DNA of 64,000 nt, from NCBI RefSeq assembly GCF_000315015.1, contig NZ_BAEP01000075.1, positions 248,001 to 312,000 on the forward strand. Reading direction: 5' to 3'. Positions within the stretch are counted from its first letter, which is position 1, and each line of letters begins with the position of its first letter. The position numbers and the translations under genes were made by a program. The DNA comes from Paraglaciecola mesophila KMM 241 (lineage in GTDB: Bacteria > Pseudomonadota > Gammaproteobacteria > Enterobacterales > Alteromonadaceae). The notes under the pieces are model-generated. The model was not told where the DNA came from. It saw only the letters and a list, made by a program, of their open reading frames with translations, and ran no database searches. This document shows positions 36,249 through 45,164 of the stretch, piece after piece.

Positions 36249-37778
36249 TTAACGTGGCGCGGCAAAACTGCTGAGACGTTTAATTGCTTGGCTGAGTAAG
36301 CGTGTATCAGCATCATCCGGTAATTCTTTAGCAGTCAATAAGTTATACACCTTACTGTTACCGTTACTAGAGACTTCGATACGCTTATCATCTTGCATCA
36401 CGATAACCATACGCTCTTGGGTGGTTACTAACCAGTCACGCCCTGGCTTGCTTAAGTCCCGCCCGGTGCTGTAATTTTGCGTTGGGGCGTTACAACCTAA
36501 CAAATTCAGTATGGTAGGCGCTAAATCCTCACTGCTGGCAAAGTTGGCGAAAAGCGTGTTAGTGCTATACAGAGCATACTCACCAGCTTCGGTTTTGTTC
36601 ACAACTAATACTTGGTAATCCTGCATAACTTGCGAGGTAGCGAGTATGTCACTGAGTTGCTCATTGCTTACAAAACCTATGGCAAGGTTCGTCTTGGCGG
36701 AGGTAACGCCTTGCTCAAAATCAGACCACTGCTGGCTGAATTTCTGTGCTTGTTTACCAGCTTCAAGTTTATTCGCAAAAATACCGACCTGTAATCCTAA
36801 AGCGGCAGGTAACTCCAGCAAAATAGGCGTTTTATTGCTAAGCGCTGAATGATATAGCTCAGGTAGGCCAAAGAGGTAACTGCGCTGGCTGTCGCTTGCT
36901 GATGATTGGTCAGCGTATAGTGGAATGCTATGGGCTATGGTTGTTTCAAGCGTGCGCGCCTGTGTTTCCGAATTGACTAATAATAACACTTTCTTCTGTG
37001 CAGACACGGAGCAATACAAAGGCGATAAAGGGTAACTAATCTGGCTGATCCGATCATCGAATTGTAGCTCAAGACGTTGCTCGTAATTGTCTCTGTCCAG
37101 CAGGTCATAACGAGACATCAAGGTTTTCGCTGTCGCAGGGTAAGACAACGGAAATAAATCATCTTGCTGCACAATAGGGTGATACAAGTTCGCGTCCGCC
37201 CAAATATGAAGAGCATGGCTAGATACAAAACAAACCACAAAAAAGCTGCTGATTGGCAAGGCCAGTTTACGTTTTTGCAGGCGCGCAACACGCTTCCAAA
37301 GCGCATTCGCGATGACTAATTGAGCAGACAACCAGAATATAAAGATGAGAAAGAAAAATGCCCACCTCTGCCAACCAAACAACGACATACTGGTGTTGGC
37401 CTCACTTCTTAGCATTTCAGCGGTTGAAAAACTCAGATGCACACCGTATTTGTTATACAGCAATGCATCGAACCCGAGCATGGCTAGGGCCACGGCGGCT
37501 AAAACAGCGCTAACGACTTTGACCGTTCGCGCGTTAGGTACTAGATAGCACAAGGGTAATATCAGAATGATGAAGCCGAAGAAAGTCAGAAAGCCTATGT
37601 GACTGACCCAGTTAGTCAGTAAATAGGTGATCCCCAATGGCGTTTCAGGGGCGGGTGAGCTAAAAATATAAACACTGGCAATCGCGATGGCCAGGATCAT
37701 ATTTGAAAGCGCAAACCAATGGCCCCAAGTAACTAACTGCGTGACTAATTTACGTCTAGGCGTTTCTGTTAAAATCAT
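36249..37778 (-). CDS. yejM: YejM/PbgA-like inner-membrane protein with sulfatase-like domain
   Basis: A 509-residue homologue of YejM (PbgA/LapC), the inner-membrane regulator that links LPS levels to LpxC stability. Five N-terminal helices (about 15-180; TWGHWFALSNMI, GFIILILPLCYL, FFFLIFIFWLSAQLV) form the DUF3413 region, followed by a periplasmic alkaline-phosphatase-like domain ending in DLAPTILNLLGC and YSTGRDL. The metal-binding Asp and Thr/Ser of sulfatases are absent (KVLLLVNSETQ at the entry), so it is a non-catalytic version, and it is shorter than E. coli YejM (586). It is 8 bp downstream of yejL, as in E. coli. Confidence 0.85.
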   Translation of the reverse strand: MILTETPRRKLVTQLVTWGHWFALSNMILAIAIASVYIFSSPAPETPLGITYLLTNWVSHIGFLTFFGFIILILPLCYLVPNARTVKVVSAVLAAVALAMLGFDALLYNKYGVHLSFSTAEMLRSEANTSMSLFGWQRWAFFFLIFIFWLSAQLVIANALWKRVARLQKRKLALPISSFFVVCFVSSHALHIWADANLYHPIVQQDDLFPLSYPATAKTLMSRYDLLDRDNYEQRLELQFDDRISQISYPLSPLYCSVSAQKKVLLLVNSETQARTLETTIAHSIPLYADQSSASDSQRSYLFGLPELYHSALSNKTPILLELPAALGLQVGIFANKLEAGKQAQKFSQQWSDFEQGVTSAKTNLAIGFVSNEQLSDILATSQVMQDYQVLVVNKTEAGEYALYSTNTLFANFASSEDLAPTILNLLGCNAPTQNYSTGRDLSKPGRDWLVTTQERMVIVMQDDKRIEVSSNGNSKVYNLLTAKELPDDADTRLLSQAIKRLSSFAAPR

Positions 37779-37786
37779 GAATTTAT

Positions 37787-38005
37787 CTATTTAGCATTGA
37801 TACTTTTTAAAAGTACTTGTGTAAACTTATCAGCCATTTCACTTCGCTGACTTTCGTTGACCTGTTGCATAAAAATATTAGTGATGACATTACCCAACGC
37901 CATCAATGATAAATCTCGACTGGCTTGATGCTTTTCCAGTGCGATGATGATGTCGTGCATAACGTTTTCGAATTGGGTATCCGAATATTTAGAATTTTGA
38001 GGCAT
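37787..38005 (-). CDS. yejL: YejL family protein (UPF0352)
   Basis: A 72-residue small helical protein of the YejL family, which forms dimers and is conserved upstream of yejM. Motifs are YSDTQFENVMHDIIIALEKH and DLSLMALGNVITNIF. The function is unknown. The gene is separated from yejM by 8 bp, so they are an operon, and it is divergent from yejK across 186 bp. Confidence 0.9.
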   Translation of the reverse strand: MPQNSKYSDTQFENVMHDIIIALEKHQASRDLSLMALGNVITNIFMQQVNESQRSEMADKFTQVLLKSINAK

Positions 38006-38191
38006 GTTTTTTCTCTCAATAGTGATGGCGAGATAGTAACAATGGTCTGCTCAAAATGCGAGTAATGCGCACTGTAGGCAGATAAATAGTCGGCGAAAAG
38101 GGCGTTAGTTGTCTAGTTATTCGTCCAACAAGATCCATTTTAGGTTTGTGCTGTAACAGCGCAAACCGTTAACACAAGTAAAGGAGCCAAC

Positions 38192-39241
38192 GTGAGCGCA
38201 CTCATTCGTCACTTTGTAGTACATCAATTAGCGATAAATGATCAGCAACAACTGACACTTGTTCCACGCAACAGCTGTTTTTCAGTTACCCCCGAGATTA
38301 AAGATCTCGCCCAGCAGATTAACCATGCGTTTAATACAAAGCCGGGTAAAGGGGTGGGCGGGTTCGTTGAGCAAGGCGCAGAGTCAGCCCAAGATGAAGA
38401 TGGTGAAGAGCTACCGGTGAGTCAGTTCCAAGACAAACTGACTGCCATGCTTAGCGATCCTGAACAGTTTGTTGATTTCAGTATTCAGAGCAGCGAGATG
38501 CTGAAAAAGACCATGGCAGACATGGCAAGCATTGAAACGGGATTTGTGGTGTTCAGCCATTATGAATTTTTGGCCACTGAATATTTGATGATCGCGATAT
38601 TGAACACCAAGCAGCACGTGGAAATTAACCGTGAGTTAGAACTAAGCAGCAGCGATCACTTAGATTTAGCCAAAATGCAACTTGCGGTACGTATTGATAT
38701 TACTCAGCTTTCAACTACGCCTGAGCAGAATCGCTATATCAGCTTTATTAAAGGCAGAATGGGTCGCAAGGTATCTGACTTCTTCATGCACTTTTTGGGC
38801 TGCGAAGAATTGGTCGATATCAAGCAGCAGAATAAGCAATTACTCAGCTCAGTTGATGATTATTTGGCGTCAGAACAAATGGATGCCAGTGAGAAACAAG
38901 CAACCCGTAAAACTGTTTCTGAGTATTACAAAGAAAAGCTCGATGCAGGCGAGGATATTCAGCTAAAAGAGTTGGCGGATAAACTACCTAAAGAGCCTGA
39001 AGGCGAAGACTTCTATCAATTCGTAGCGAATAGTGAAACGCCTATTGAAGAAAACTTTCAAGCAGACCGTAGCGCTTTGAAAACCTTGGCAAAATTTAGT
39101 GGTCAAGGTGGTGGGATAAGCTTGAGTTTTGAGCGTAATTTGTACGGTGAACGGGTGCATTATGACGCAGGGTCTGACACGCTGATGATCAAGGGCATTC
39201 CGCCGAATTTGAAAGATCAGTTGCTCAAGGCTCAAAAGTAA
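38192..39241 (+). CDS. yejK: Nucleoid-associated protein YejK
   Basis: A 349-residue YejK (NdpA) homologue, a nucleoid-associated protein. It matches the family by an N-terminal IRHFVVHQLAINDQQQLTLVPR, the central ISFIKGRMGRKVSDFFMHFLG, and a C-terminal basic domain. A GTG start with AAGGAG seven bases upstream is clear. Divergent from yejL-yejM. Single gene. Confidence 0.92.
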   Translation: MSALIRHFVVHQLAINDQQQLTLVPRNSCFSVTPEIKDLAQQINHAFNTKPGKGVGGFVEQGAESAQDEDGEELPVSQFQDKLTAMLSDPEQFVDFSIQSSEMLKKTMADMASIETGFVVFSHYEFLATEYLMIAILNTKQHVEINRELELSSSDHLDLAKMQLAVRIDITQLSTTPEQNRYISFIKGRMGRKVSDFFMHFLGCEELVDIKQQNKQLLSSVDDYLASEQMDASEKQATRKTVSEYYKEKLDAGEDIQLKELADKLPKEPEGEDFYQFVANSETPIEENFQADRSALKTLAKFSGQGGGISLSFERNLYGERVHYDAGSDTLMIKGIPPNLKDQLLKAQK

Positions 39242-39391
39242 CGGTGATATAGCGAAAAAAGCGCACCAGTCTGTTGATTCAGGCTGGTGTAAACACATGA
39301 TAAAGTTTCATACCCGCGATATACTGCGCTCGTAATATACTAACCATTGCCCCAAAAATTATGCTCTCAACAAAGGTATTCAGTCTGTTTT

Positions 39392-40267
39392 ATGCAATTA
39401 TTCGTTAACGATTTAACCGTTATGGATTTCTCGTATTTGTGCCCCAAGCGCGGCATGGTGGGAGAAAGTTGGATAGTCGACGTCGTATTAGACGGCGATT
39501 TGAATGAAGAGAGCATGGTGCTCGACTTCTCTAAGGTTAAAAAGCAGCTCAAGCATTTGATCGATGAGTATGTCGACCATAAATTGCTGATCCCCGTTGA
39601 ACATGAATACAGCCATATATGGCGGGATGAAAAGAACGACAGAGTAAGCGTGGACTTTATGCGCCCAGAAGGTCGCTCTATCCATCTTAATTGCCCCTCT
39701 GAGGCGTATGCTTTCGTGTACTCTAAGCATGTGACCATGTCATCGGTTAGCCAGTATTTAAAGCAGGTGATCGCAACGCATTTACCTGACAATGTGGCAG
39801 GACTAGAGCTAAACCTGCGCGCTGAAGTGATCAATACCCCCTACTACCACTACACCCATGGTTTAAAAAAGCACGACGGCAACTGTCAGCGTATCGCCCA
39901 TGGGCATCGCTCGAAAATTACCATTGTTGAAAACCAACATGAAAGCCTAGAGTGGCAGCAGTATTGGGCCGAGCGCTGGTGCGATATTTATGTGGGCTCT
40001 AACGAAGATCTAGTGAGCGCTGATAAGGTGAACTTCGTAAAAAACCAAACGGATTTCACGGGACATTATTTGTTTGGCTACGAATCGTCACAGGGGTGGT
40101 TTGAATTGGCCATTCCCAAGGCTGAAACAGAAATGGTTGACACAGATACCACAGTAGAGTGCCTAGCGCAGTACATCGCTGACGAACAAAAGCGCTTAGT
40201 ACCTGAGAGCGAATTTAAAATATTTGCTTTTGAAGGTGTCGGCAAAGGTGCTATCGCTTATGCATAA
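39392..40267 (+). CDS. QueD-like duplicated 6-carboxytetrahydropterin synthase homologue
   Basis: A 291-residue protein with two T-fold (QueD-like) halves. The first half has FSYLCPKRGMVGESWIVDVVLDG and the family-like VLDFSKVKKQLKHLIDEYVDHKLL in two blocks. The second half has the zinc motif GNCQRIAHGHRSKI, although the Cys to HGH spacing is four rather than the usual three residues. It probably binds pterins or acts in the deazapurine pathway, but the duplicated form is not proven active. The ATG at 39392 gives the domain-like N-terminus; a TTG 45 bp upstream is less likely. It overlaps the M23 gene by 8 bp. Confidence 0.72.
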   Translation: MQLFVNDLTVMDFSYLCPKRGMVGESWIVDVVLDGDLNEESMVLDFSKVKKQLKHLIDEYVDHKLLIPVEHEYSHIWRDEKNDRVSVDFMRPEGRSIHLNCPSEAYAFVYSKHVTMSSVSQYLKQVIATHLPDNVAGLELNLRAEVINTPYYHYTHGLKKHDGNCQRIAHGHRSKITIVENQHESLEWQQYWAERWCDIYVGSNEDLVSADKVNFVKNQTDFTGHYLFGYESSQGWFELAIPKAETEMVDTDTTVECLAQYIADEQKRLVPESEFKIFAFEGVGKGAIAYA

Positions 40268-41069
40268 ACTTATTTTTGGGGCGTTTATCAATTTACTGTT
40301 TATGGTTGGAGCCCACGCTGAGATGCTCGAGCTGCGAGGAGAGCTAACCCAAGGCAGTTTGCTAAGAGGCAGCGTGCCAGCGGGCAGTGAAATTTGGCTT
40401 GATGACAAGTCTATCTTAGTGGGCAATGGTGGCAAATTTGCTTTTGGTTTTAGCAGAGATGATACGTTGGAACATCAACTAACATGGCGTGACCCTGAAG
40501 GTAAAAAGCACGAAAAGCGCATCACGTTAACCTCGCGAGAATACGACATTCAGCGTATTGAAGGCCTGCCCAGTAAAATGGTCTCTCCTCCACAAGAGGT
40601 GCTAGATAAAATCCGTCAAGATAATGTGCAAGTGGCTGCAGCTCGCGCACGTCGTGATGAGCGCACCGACTTCGCTCAAGATTTTGTATGGCCGGCAGAA
40701 GGCCCGATAAGTGGTGTTTACGGTAGCCAGCGCGTATTGAATGGTCAGCCTAAACGCCCTCACTATGGTGTGGATGTCGCAGCGCCTACAGGTACTCCTG
40801 TTTATGCGCCGGCTGATGGTGTGGTCACGCTATTTGTCCCTGATATGTATTACTCCGGGGGCACTATGATTATCGATCATGGGCTTGGTGTGTCATCTAC
40901 GTTCTTGCACTTAAGTAAGGGATTAGCTAAAGCGGGCGATGAAGTGAAGCAAGGTCAATTGGTTGCTGAAATTGGTGCCACAGGACGTGTGACTGGTGCG
41001 CACTTAGATTGGCGGATGAATTGGATGAATGTACGAATCGACCCCGCTTTATTAGTGCCTAAGCGATAA
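40260..41069 (+). CDS. M23-family (LytM) peptidase homologue
   Basis: A 269-residue exported M23 (LytM/lysostaphin) protein. Signal peptide ends GAHAE; a beta N-domain is followed by the M23 domain from about 150 (HYGVDVAAPTGTPVYAPADGVVT). The first zinc ligands H-x3-D (HYGVD) and the upper His (TFLHLSK) are present, but the usual HxH near the end is GAHLDWRMNW, with Asp in place of the second His. This variant recurs in gammaproteobacterial M23 proteins and may still bind zinc or act as a regulator of other hydrolases. AAAGG precedes the ATG. Translationally coupled to the QueD-like gene. Confidence 0.87.
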   Translation: MHKLIFGAFINLLFMVGAHAEMLELRGELTQGSLLRGSVPAGSEIWLDDKSILVGNGGKFAFGFSRDDTLEHQLTWRDPEGKKHEKRITLTSREYDIQRIEGLPSKMVSPPQEVLDKIRQDNVQVAAARARRDERTDFAQDFVWPAEGPISGVYGSQRVLNGQPKRPHYGVDVAAPTGTPVYAPADGVVTLFVPDMYYSGGTMIIDHGLGVSSTFLHLSKGLAKAGDEVKQGQLVAEIGATGRVTGAHLDWRMNWMNVRIDPALLVPKR

Positions 41070-41256
41070 TCCCCCAAAGTCGTTAGGCGCACCATGTTGA
41101 ATATTGGCGTTTTAGCACAAATATAACGCTGGCTCAGATACTCAATGCGTTTCAGAGAATTTACCCTCAAGCTCTTGAGGGTTTGAGCGATAACCTAGTT
41201 AATCAATCATTTTACTATCTGCCGTTTTACGAACGATATTTATTGGTGAGCTAGGC

Positions 41257-41790
41257 TTGCAGGAAACTCAATCAGCACAACATAATCAAACGGTCAATAA
41301 GGCTTCTCAGGATCTTGAATTCGGCGGGTCGCTTAATCGCGCGTCGAACCAAGGAGCGAAATTTGCCCTGTTGTTATCGATGCTGCAACAAGACGTATTA
41401 GCTCGCCCTCGCATTGGTCCCACAAGCGAATCTGTTACGCAGCATGCTTATGACGTCCAATCTGATTACCCCGAAGCCCCATTGCAAGCAATTGCCCAAG
41501 ACTGGCCTTTAGCGGATACAACCTCGCAAATACTGCACAGCGATGGTATTCGCAGTGCTCAGCTATGGTTAGCAATGCACCCACAACCTTTATCATTGCA
41601 CAATGATGCTTTTCATATTGATGAAGATATTTTCGAGAATTGCGATATACATACCCAAAGCCGCTATGCACAACACTTTGCTCATAGCCAAGAAGCGGAG
41701 GGGTTCAATGGATCGCCAAATGAAATTAAAGTGGATGAAACCGGTATCTTTGATTTGCTGGAAGAAATAGGCCTGCAAATGCAGGCCTGA
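41257..41790 (+). CDS. VC2046/SO_2500-type protein of unknown function
   Basis: A 177-residue soluble protein resembling the VC2046/SO_2500 family. The best-conserved block is the N-terminal GGSLNRASNQGAKFALLLSMLQQDV (two blocks). The rest is poorly conserved. No in-frame ATG occurs near the start; TTG at 41257 with GGTGAG six bases upstream is the likely start. The last codons (GLQMQA) lie in a perfect 8-bp hairpin. Function unknown. Confidence 0.65.
   Translation: MQETQSAQHNQTVNKASQDLEFGGSLNRASNQGAKFALLLSMLQQDVLARPRIGPTSESVTQHAYDVQSDYPEAPLQAIAQDWPLADTTSQILHSDGIRSAQLWLAMHPQPLSLHNDAFHIDEDIFENCDIHTQSRYAQHFAHSQEAEGFNGSPNEIKVDETGIFDLLEEIGLQMQA
41769..41788 (+). other. Hairpin at the 3' end of the VC2046-like gene
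   Basis: AGGCCTGC-AAAT-GCAGGCCT, a perfect 8-bp stem, ends just before the stop codon TGA. No T-run follows, so it is not a normal intrinsic terminator. It may be a degraded terminator, mRNA 3'-end stabiliser, or site for Rho. Confidence 0.5.
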
Positions 41791-41834
41791 TAAACGCTAA
41801 ATCAACCTAAACGTTCGGAATAAGCTAATGGAGT

Positions 41835-42764
41835 TTAGCCGTCTTGATTAATCTTCCGGGTGATTTCTTGCAATACTGCTTCGGCTTGCTCGGTGGCAAT
41901 TTGACAGGTACCGGCATTCTCATGACCGCCGCCCCCGTGTTTCAAACACACTTCACCAATATTAGTATTAGACGACTTATTCAGAATCGATTTACCAATA
42001 GCAAGCACCACATTCTGTTTCTGAAAGCCCCACATTTTATGAATAGAGATATTGCATTGTGGGAACAAGGCATAAATCATAAAACGATTGGTGGCATAAA
42101 TAGGATCTTCGTCTTTTAAATCTAAAATCACCAAGTTGTCTTTGATTGTCGCGCAGCGTTTAATTTGTTCAACCGCTAACGGGCGGTGCTCTTGATAGAT
42201 TTTGATCCGTTCTTGTACGTCGGGAAGTTGAATAATTTCATCTACGCTGAGATCTAAACAGCAATCGATAAGCTTCATCATCAAATTGTAGTTTGAGATA
42301 GTAAACTCACGGAAACGGCCTAACCCAGTGCGTGCGTCCATCAAGAAATTCATTAAATCCCAACCTTGTGGGTCGAGTACTTCTTGCTGGTTAAAGTTGG
42401 CTGAATCCCCTTTATCAACCGCGTCCATTAGCTCGTCAGAGATTTTAGGGAATTTACTTTTACCGCCATAATAGTCGTATACCACTCGCGCGGCAGAAGG
42501 GGCGGATGGGTCGATAACGTGATTATCGTGCGCTTTGTTACGCATGGTTTCACTGTGATGATGGTCGAAGCACATATGACAGCCTTCGACATAAGGCAAG
42601 TTGGTTAAAATGTCTTGCGGCCCTACCTCAATTTTTCCGTCTTGCATGTCTTTAGGATGAACAAACTTAATGTCGTCAATCATGTTCATGTTCTTAAGCA
42701 AAGCTGCACAGACTAAGCCGTCGAAGTCGCTGCGGGTGATAAGTCGAAAAGTACTGTTTGACAT
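41835..42764 (-). CDS. DHH-family phosphoesterase
   Basis: A 309-residue DHH/DHHA1 protein of the RecJ-like superfamily. Motif I RSDFDGLVCAALL, the DHHHSE motif (CFDHHHSET), and the DHHA1 signature KHGGGGHENAGTCQ near the C-terminus are all present. Members hydrolyse phosphodiesters, pyrophosphate, oligoribonucleotides or cyclic dinucleotides. The sequence does not identify the substrate. It is a single minus-strand gene, with a 391-bp gap on its upstream side. Confidence 0.87.
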   Translation of the reverse strand: MSNSTFRLITRSDFDGLVCAALLKNMNMIDDIKFVHPKDMQDGKIEVGPQDILTNLPYVEGCHMCFDHHHSETMRNKAHDNHVIDPSAPSAARVVYDYYGGKSKFPKISDELMDAVDKGDSANFNQQEVLDPQGWDLMNFLMDARTGLGRFREFTISNYNLMMKLIDCCLDLSVDEIIQLPDVQERIKIYQEHRPLAVEQIKRCATIKDNLVILDLKDEDPIYATNRFMIYALFPQCNISIHKMWGFQKQNVVLAIGKSILNKSSNTNIGEVCLKHGGGGHENAGTCQIATEQAEAVLQEITRKINQDG

Positions 42765-43155
42765 AATGCTCTCTTGGTTGTGAATTGAAACTTGAACGTT
42801 TTTAGTGCTCTGAATATGAAAAATCAGACTAACTATTATCGCCGAGTGTTAATTGAGTCTAAAACGTAACAAAGTATTATTCAAAAACTAAATCTCTGAT
42901 AAGTATTGATATTTAGTCTAAGGACGACGTGACTAGTTATATTTTTGAGTAAAAATAATACCGCGTACAGCGTAAGGTATAAGACACACAGGGAAAAAAG
43001 AAATTTTTATTTTTATCTTCATTAAACTTTTTGCCTGTATTTGGCGACTAACCTAATGACAGCGTAGTGAACTGTCGTATTATCCCTGGGCCGCTTCATG
43101 TTTCATGTTGCGGCTTTTTAATGGGCGTCACAATGGCGCAGCAAGGTTAAAACCC
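42765..43155. other. 391-bp intergenic region
   Basis: AT-rich, without a plausible ORF. It holds a plus-strand hairpin with T-run at 43090-43119 (listed separately) although no plus-strand gene precedes it, so a small RNA between about 42940 and 43119 is possible. No convincing promoter pair could be found for it. Confidence 0.5.
43090..43119 (+). terminator. Orphan intrinsic-terminator-like hairpin
   Basis: GCCGC (43090-43094) pairs with GCGGC (43110-43114), 15-nt loop, then TTTTT. It faces the plus strand in a region without a plus-strand gene. The long loop makes it only a moderate terminator. Confidence 0.45.
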
Positions 43156-45156
43156 TTAGACGAGGGCATAAGGTTGGCAAAAATAATATCCTTGTCCGTA
43201 ATCCACACCGAGCTTCTTTAGTGCTTCCATCGTTTTTTTATCTTCAACAAATTCAGCGATAACGTCCTGCTTTGCCGCTTTAGCAATATCACAAATAGAT
43301 TTAACCGCTGTGTAATCAAGAGGGTTTTCCATCATGCTGGCAACGAAAGAGCCGTCGATTTTAATTTTTTCGGTGGGAAGCTCCTTTATGTAGCTATAAG
43401 AAGAGTGTTCGCTGCCGAAATCATCCAGTGCAAAACTGCACCCAAGCGTCTTGATGTTATCCATAAACAATCTTGCCCGTTTAACGTTAGTTATTGCGAC
43501 CGTTTCGGTTATTTCAAAACATATTTTGGTCGCTGGGATAAGCCCGGTGTGTACCTTAGTAATAATAAACTGCTCTAACTCTACGTCATTCATTGAGTGA
43601 CCTGACAGATTAATTGAAATCATTTGGATACTGTCGAGCTGCTTTTTGTTATCTGCGTAATGCTTGAATACAGCGTTAATCACCCAGCGATCTATCTTGC
43701 TGGTAAGGCGGTAACGCTCGGCAATGGGGAAAAAACTTGCGGGACTAATAATGATGTCATCTGGTCCCTTCATGCGCAGCAATATCTCAAAGTGCTGATC
43801 CGGCTGAGTATGTTGAAGCGATATAATATCTTGCCTATATAGGACAAAGAGATCGTTTTTAAGGGCGTTATTGATTTGATGTACGGATATTATGTCTTGA
43901 CGCTTGTTGACGCCCGTTTCATTGCTCACATCATATAAATGCACCGTATTACGCCCAGCATTTTTTGCTAACCCGCAAGCCACGTCAGCTGAATTAAGCA
44001 GCTCAGTGGTCGTACTACCATGTACTTTAGGTGCCACGCCAATACTGGCACTGAGGTGGAAGGTTTCACCTTCCCAATGATATGTTAAGCCTCGAATATT
44101 CTCTTTTATATTTTTGGCGATTTGCAATGCGTTATCAAAAGGACAGTCTTTAATTAAAATTGAAAACTCATCGCCTCCTAAGCGAGCCACTACGTCGTTG
44201 CTTCTCACATTGGCTTTTAAAATACGCGCGACCTTGACCAGAATTTCGTCCCCAGCAGCATGACCACAGGTATCATTGATCGTCTTAAAGTAATCTAGGT
44301 CTATAAAACACAAAAAGTAGCTAAGCCTTCTGTCACCCATTATCTCATGGAGATTGCGCTCAAACGCCCTTCGGTTTTGTAGCTCAGTCAGTGGGTCGTG
44401 AGATGCTTGATGAAACAGCGTCTCGGTTAAATGCTTAAAGTCGTTGCTCAGCTCTAAAATTTCTGTTGGTGCCTTTTTAGAGGCTTCAAAATCATGACCT
44501 GAAAGGGCGCGGTGCGATGAATAAACTAGGCCGTTCAATGGCTTACAGATCCGATTGTTAGCCCACCACCAAAGACCGACTATTAACATAAAAAAGCCAA
44601 TACGCGTCATCCAGCTTACTTCGACCATGCGCTGTTTTTCGTTTTCTAACTTTACTGCCTCTAGCTTAATAAGTTCGGTGGTTTTTTGGGTTAAAAACTG
44701 AATGTTGCGAGATAGAGTCAAACTGACGGGATCATATTGATTGAGCAATTTACTCAAGCTCAGTTGTAAATTGCTCGGCGGGAGATCTGAAACAATATCA
44801 AGTGTACCGATAATATTTTTAACCGAAGATCGAGATTCGTATATCTTAGAGGTGAGCTCAGGAAAACGCACATCGGATTGCATTACCTCTAGCTCATCTA
44901 CGAGATACTGTCCCATGTTTTTAGCGCCGAATATAAGGTAGGTATTGCCGGAGCCAATCACTAAATCACAGGACACTAAAAACTGGGAGGCGGTGCTTTC
45001 AATTCGCTGTAAATCTTTCTCCCAAAGTAGGCTTTTACTATGCTCTTCCGCTAGGGCCTGTACATTGTTAAAACGATAAGCGAGCACCTGCTCTAATACA
45101 TATGCACCCAGTAAGCAGGCGCAAACAAGTAAAGCTAAGTAACTGCGTATTCTCAT
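43156..45156 (-). CDS. Membrane-bound GGDEF/EAL c-di-GMP protein
   Basis: A 666-residue protein: N-terminal helix, periplasmic sensor segment (about 25-180), second helix (IGFFMLIVGLWWW), then GGDEF (about 255-420) and EAL (about 435-660). The GGDEF site is intact (ARLGGDEF) and the inhibitory RxxD I-site lies five residues before it (RSND). The EAL signature is EILLRM rather than EALLR; DDFG, KIDG and EFVED are near-consensus. It could therefore make and degrade c-di-GMP. The ATG at 45156 has AAGGAAG upstream; the ORF to 45204 starts at TTG and is rejected. Last gene of a three-gene operon. Confidence 0.92.
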   Translation of the reverse strand: MRIRSYLALLVCACLLGAYVLEQVLAYRFNNVQALAEEHSKSLLWEKDLQRIESTASQFLVSCDLVIGSGNTYLIFGAKNMGQYLVDELEVMQSDVRFPELTSKIYESRSSVKNIIGTLDIVSDLPPSNLQLSLSKLLNQYDPVSLTLSRNIQFLTQKTTELIKLEAVKLENEKQRMVEVSWMTRIGFFMLIVGLWWWANNRICKPLNGLVYSSHRALSGHDFEASKKAPTEILELSNDFKHLTETLFHQASHDPLTELQNRRAFERNLHEIMGDRRLSYFLCFIDLDYFKTINDTCGHAAGDEILVKVARILKANVRSNDVVARLGGDEFSILIKDCPFDNALQIAKNIKENIRGLTYHWEGETFHLSASIGVAPKVHGSTTTELLNSADVACGLAKNAGRNTVHLYDVSNETGVNKRQDIISVHQINNALKNDLFVLYRQDIISLQHTQPDQHFEILLRMKGPDDIIISPASFFPIAERYRLTSKIDRWVINAVFKHYADNKKQLDSIQMISINLSGHSMNDVELEQFIITKVHTGLIPATKICFEITETVAITNVKRARLFMDNIKTLGCSFALDDFGSEHSSYSYIKELPTEKIKIDGSFVASMMENPLDYTAVKSICDIAKAAKQDVIAEFVEDKKTMEALKKLGVDYGQGYYFCQPYALV

Positions 45157-45164
45157 TAACTTCC

